Shown piece by piece: positions 6,250 to 7,252 of a DNA stretch of 7,252 bases. Each line of letters begins with the position of its first letter. Positions within the stretch are counted from its first letter, which is position 1. Both the position numbers and the translations under genes were made by a program. Source of the stretch: Hyphomicrobiales bacterium. Its GTDB lineage: Bacteria > Pseudomonadota > Alphaproteobacteria > Rhizobiales > Xanthobacteraceae. The stretch lies in NCBI GenBank assembly GCA_003164375.1, contig PLTE01000001.1, forward strand, positions 1 through 7,252. The letters run 5' to 3'. Below the pieces are notes generated by a model, which saw nothing but the letters and a program-made list of their open reading frames with translations, searched no databases and was not told the DNA's origin.

Positions 6250-6666
6250 TCAGCGGAACGGGTTGATGATCGTGACGCCTTCGACCTCCCGACCATGGCT
6301 CATGTCTTCGGAATATAATTCCTGACAGCCAAGCGCGCGGGCCGCGGCGACGATGGCGGCATCCCAATAAGACAACACGTGGGCCATTTTAATCTCTAAT
6401 GCACCGATCATGATCGGCACGGAGATCTCTTGCACCTTAAAGCGCAACCAGGTGCGGATAAGCCCTGCCGCGATATCGTGCGGCAGCGGATCGGATCGGT
6501 TCGGCCGGGTTGCCTGAACGTAGAACTCCTGCAGAACCTGAACTGACAACGCGTTGTTGCCGGCGTCGATCAGCGCGGCAGCGCGCTCCTGCTTTTTGGT
6601 CTCGGCCGGATCGCGGCTGATGGAGTAGAGGAGAATATTGGTGTCAAGAAAACGCAAGGTCGTCAT
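6250..6666 (-). CDS. vapC: VapC-type PIN-domain ribonuclease toxin
   Basis: A 138-aa PIN-domain protein of normal family length. The acidic metal-binding residues are all present: Asp8 in FLDTNILLY, Glu47 in LQEFYVQ, Asp102 in SYWDAAIVAAA, and Glu120/Asp121 in YSEDMSHG. The family cleaves RNA, often tRNA or rRNA, using Mg2+ at this acidic cluster, and so stops growth when not bound by its antitoxin (family knowledge). The start ATG 6666 overlaps the vapB stop as ATGA, giving tight translational coupling. With all catalytic residues intact and its antitoxin beside it, I expect a functional module. The RNA target cannot be inferred. It converges with the HGG-motif gene. Confidence 0.92.
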   Translation of the reverse strand: MTTLRFLDTNILLYSISRDPAETKKQERAAALIDAGNNALSVQVLQEFYVQATRPNRSDPLPHDIAAGLIRTWLRFKVQEISVPIMIGALEIKMAHVLSYWDAAIVAAARALGCQELYSEDMSHGREVEGVTIINPFR

Positions 6667-6899
6667 ATGTCACGGCCATGCGCTTGGTCGCGCGTCAGAC
6701 GACTGCCGGCGGTGAATGCGCGAATGCGCCCACGCAGTTCCCGTTCCTCGCGTTCGAGGCGGCGAGCCTCTGGCTCCTCCGACGAAAACTCGACCAGGAA
6801 ACTTTTGACGAGGGCAGAGACAGAGGTGTCCCGCTCAGCGGCCTTCATTCGAGCCCGCCGGTATATTTCATCATCCACAGTAACTGTGATATTTTTCAT
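6663..6899 (-). CDS. vapB: VapB-type ribbon-helix-helix antitoxin
   Basis: A 78-aa antitoxin. KNITVTVDDEIYRRARMKAA at 2-21 is the beta strand and first helix, and RDTSVSALVKSFL at 23-35 is the second helix of a ribbon-helix-helix DNA-binding domain. The highly charged segment from about 40 (EEPEARRLEREERELRGRIR) is the expected toxin-wrapping tail. It neutralises VapC and normally represses its own promoter as the VapBC complex. There is no clear Shine-Dalgarno sequence before ATG 6899. Instead, the stop of the upstream truncated toxin ORF ends 2 bases earlier (TAA-AC-ATG), so translation may be coupled to it or start on a leaderless message. The stop overlaps the vapC start. Confidence 0.9.
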   Translation of the reverse strand: MKNITVTVDDEIYRRARMKAAERDTSVSALVKSFLVEFSSEEPEARRLEREERELRGRIRAFTAGSRLTRDQAHGRDI

Positions 6900-6915
6900 G
6901 TTTACACAGTAACAC
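6876..6915. promoter_or_regulatory. Candidate VapBC operator: repeated CACAGTAAC elements
   Basis: CACAGTAAC occurs at 6876-6884 and again at 6905-6913, in the same orientation 29 bases apart. The first copy belongs to the near-perfect palindrome CACAGtaaCTGTG (6876-6888), inside the first codons of vapB; the second lies just upstream of the vapB ATG. Ribbon-helix-helix antitoxins typically bind such short repeated sites to autoregulate. Binding is inferred, not shown. Confidence 0.45.
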
Positions 6916-7114
6916 TAGGTGGCCCATACCACAAGGGGAGCCAGGACCGCGGATTGCCGTCGAGCGAGCGCAACCGGCCAAATCGCGCCGGCTTGTCGGC
7001 CGCCAATAGATTGACAGCGTCCATCAACAGCGTGTCGAGCTTTTTGCCGAGCACCCCGAATTTTTCGCGGCGATAATCCCGTTTGAAGCGGTTGGTGTAT
7101 TTAATCGCCCGCAT
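6902..7114 (-). pseudogene. YafQ/RelE-type toxin, C-terminally truncated
   Basis: The first 40 or so residues match the YafQ/RelE mRNA-interferase family: MRAIKYTNRFKRDYRREKFG, then GKKLDTLLMDAVNLLAADKP, the two N-terminal helices. After about residue 42 the expected C-terminal part, with the conserved His-Cys-His and PDxxLIYR strands that form the active site, is missing. The unrelated sequence ARFGRLRSLDGNPRSWLPLW runs on to a stop at 6902. The usual family length is about 90 aa; here it is 70 aa. The start ATG 7114 overlaps the upstream antitoxin by 14 bases, the normal dinJ-yafQ layout. Nuclease activity is not expected. The remnant ORF ends just before vapB. Confidence 0.72.
6906..6934 (-). 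promoter_or_regulatory. Weak candidate vapB promoter (leaderless arrangement)
   Basis: On the minus strand TTGTGG (6929-6934) and TACTGT (6906-6911) are 17 bases apart, each matching half of the -35/-10 consensus. Transcription would begin at about the vapB ATG, giving a leaderless message, which would fit the missing Shine-Dalgarno sequence. The -10 box overlaps the second CACAGTAAC copy, as expected for a repressor site. The low consensus match keeps this tentative. Confidence 0.25.
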
Positions 7115-7252
7115 TCAAGCTCGCGATCAGCTTGTCAGGTGCGCCGGCCGCCGTGACCTCGCCGCGCCTGGCCGCCTTCATCGCTTCGATCGTTTCCGCG
7201 TTCGGCACTAGCGGTTCGAAAGGCAGCGCCTTGTCCTTCGCGATCCGCATGA
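7101..7252 (-). CDS. RelB/DinJ-type antitoxin, C-terminal part (runs off the window)
   Basis: The last 50 codons of an antitoxin; the start lies beyond base 7252. The visible reading is MRIAKDKALPFEPLVPNAET, then IEAMKAARRGEVTAAGAPDK and LIASLNAGD before TAA 7101. The LPFEPLVPNAETIEAM block is the signature junction between the DNA-binding part and the toxin-binding tail in DinJ/RelB proteins. The Met at 7250 is probably internal, because the ribbon-helix-helix domain should precede it. It overlaps the truncated YafQ-type toxin gene by 14 bases. With its toxin partner broken, it may be a solitary antitoxin that is no longer needed, or it may still regulate the shared operon. Confidence 0.85.
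   Translation of the reverse strand, partial: MRIAKDKALPFEPLVPNAETIEAMKAARRGEVTAAGAPDKLIASLNAGD

Noticed and set aside
1..7252. CRISPR array, tRNA or rRNA genes, complete insertion sequence
   Set aside because: No regularly spaced repeats, no cloverleaf or rRNA-like stretch, and no transposase or terminal inverted repeats were seen.

Overview
The window looks like chromosomal accessory DNA from an alphaproteobacterium of the Hyphomicrobiales, most plausibly Bradyrhizobium-like. The signs are high GC, an XRE regulator with the rhizobial 'IGEAIRVHRLSKGLTQ' opening, tandem orphan Bug receptors, an HGG-motif small protein and VapBC/DinJ-YafQ toxin-antitoxin genes. This assignment is inference from gene content; there is no rRNA or marker gene here.

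Left part (1-1789). The 5' end of an XRE-type regulator gene runs off the left edge on the minus strand. It is followed by about 560 bases with no convincing gene, holding at most a decayed ORF fragment and a 13-bp palindrome. On the plus strand lies a chimeric relic. The N-terminal half of a YejE-type peptide ABC permease is joined out of frame, near base 1211-1220, to the C-terminal half of a major facilitator (MFS) transporter. Neither half can work as a transporter by itself.

Middle part (1838-5810). Four minus-strand genes lie head to tail and probably form one operon, transcribed from about 5810 towards 1838. They encode two Bug/TctC periplasmic receptors of equal length (323 aa), an NMT1/THI5-like substrate-binding protein with no visible signal peptide, and an alpha/beta-hydrolase with an intact catalytic triad. 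The set suggests capture of an organic acid or ester-like compound followed by hydrolysis, but no permease or ATPase is present in the window and the substrate is unknown. A 22-codon mini-ORF starts directly after the stop codon of the second Bug gene.

Right part (5853-7252). A plus-strand HGG-motif small-protein gene is interrupted by a -1 frameshift at an A5 run. It converges on a complete minus-strand vapBC toxin-antitoxin pair. Upstream of vapB lies a DinJ-type antitoxin (cut by the window edge), overlapping by 14 bases a YafQ-type toxin that has lost its catalytic C-terminal half. The broken toxin ORF ends 2 bases before the vapB start, so the four genes may now be read as one chained unit. 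The window mixes an apparently functional catabolic receptor-hydrolase operon with debris from deletions and small mobile-region genes.
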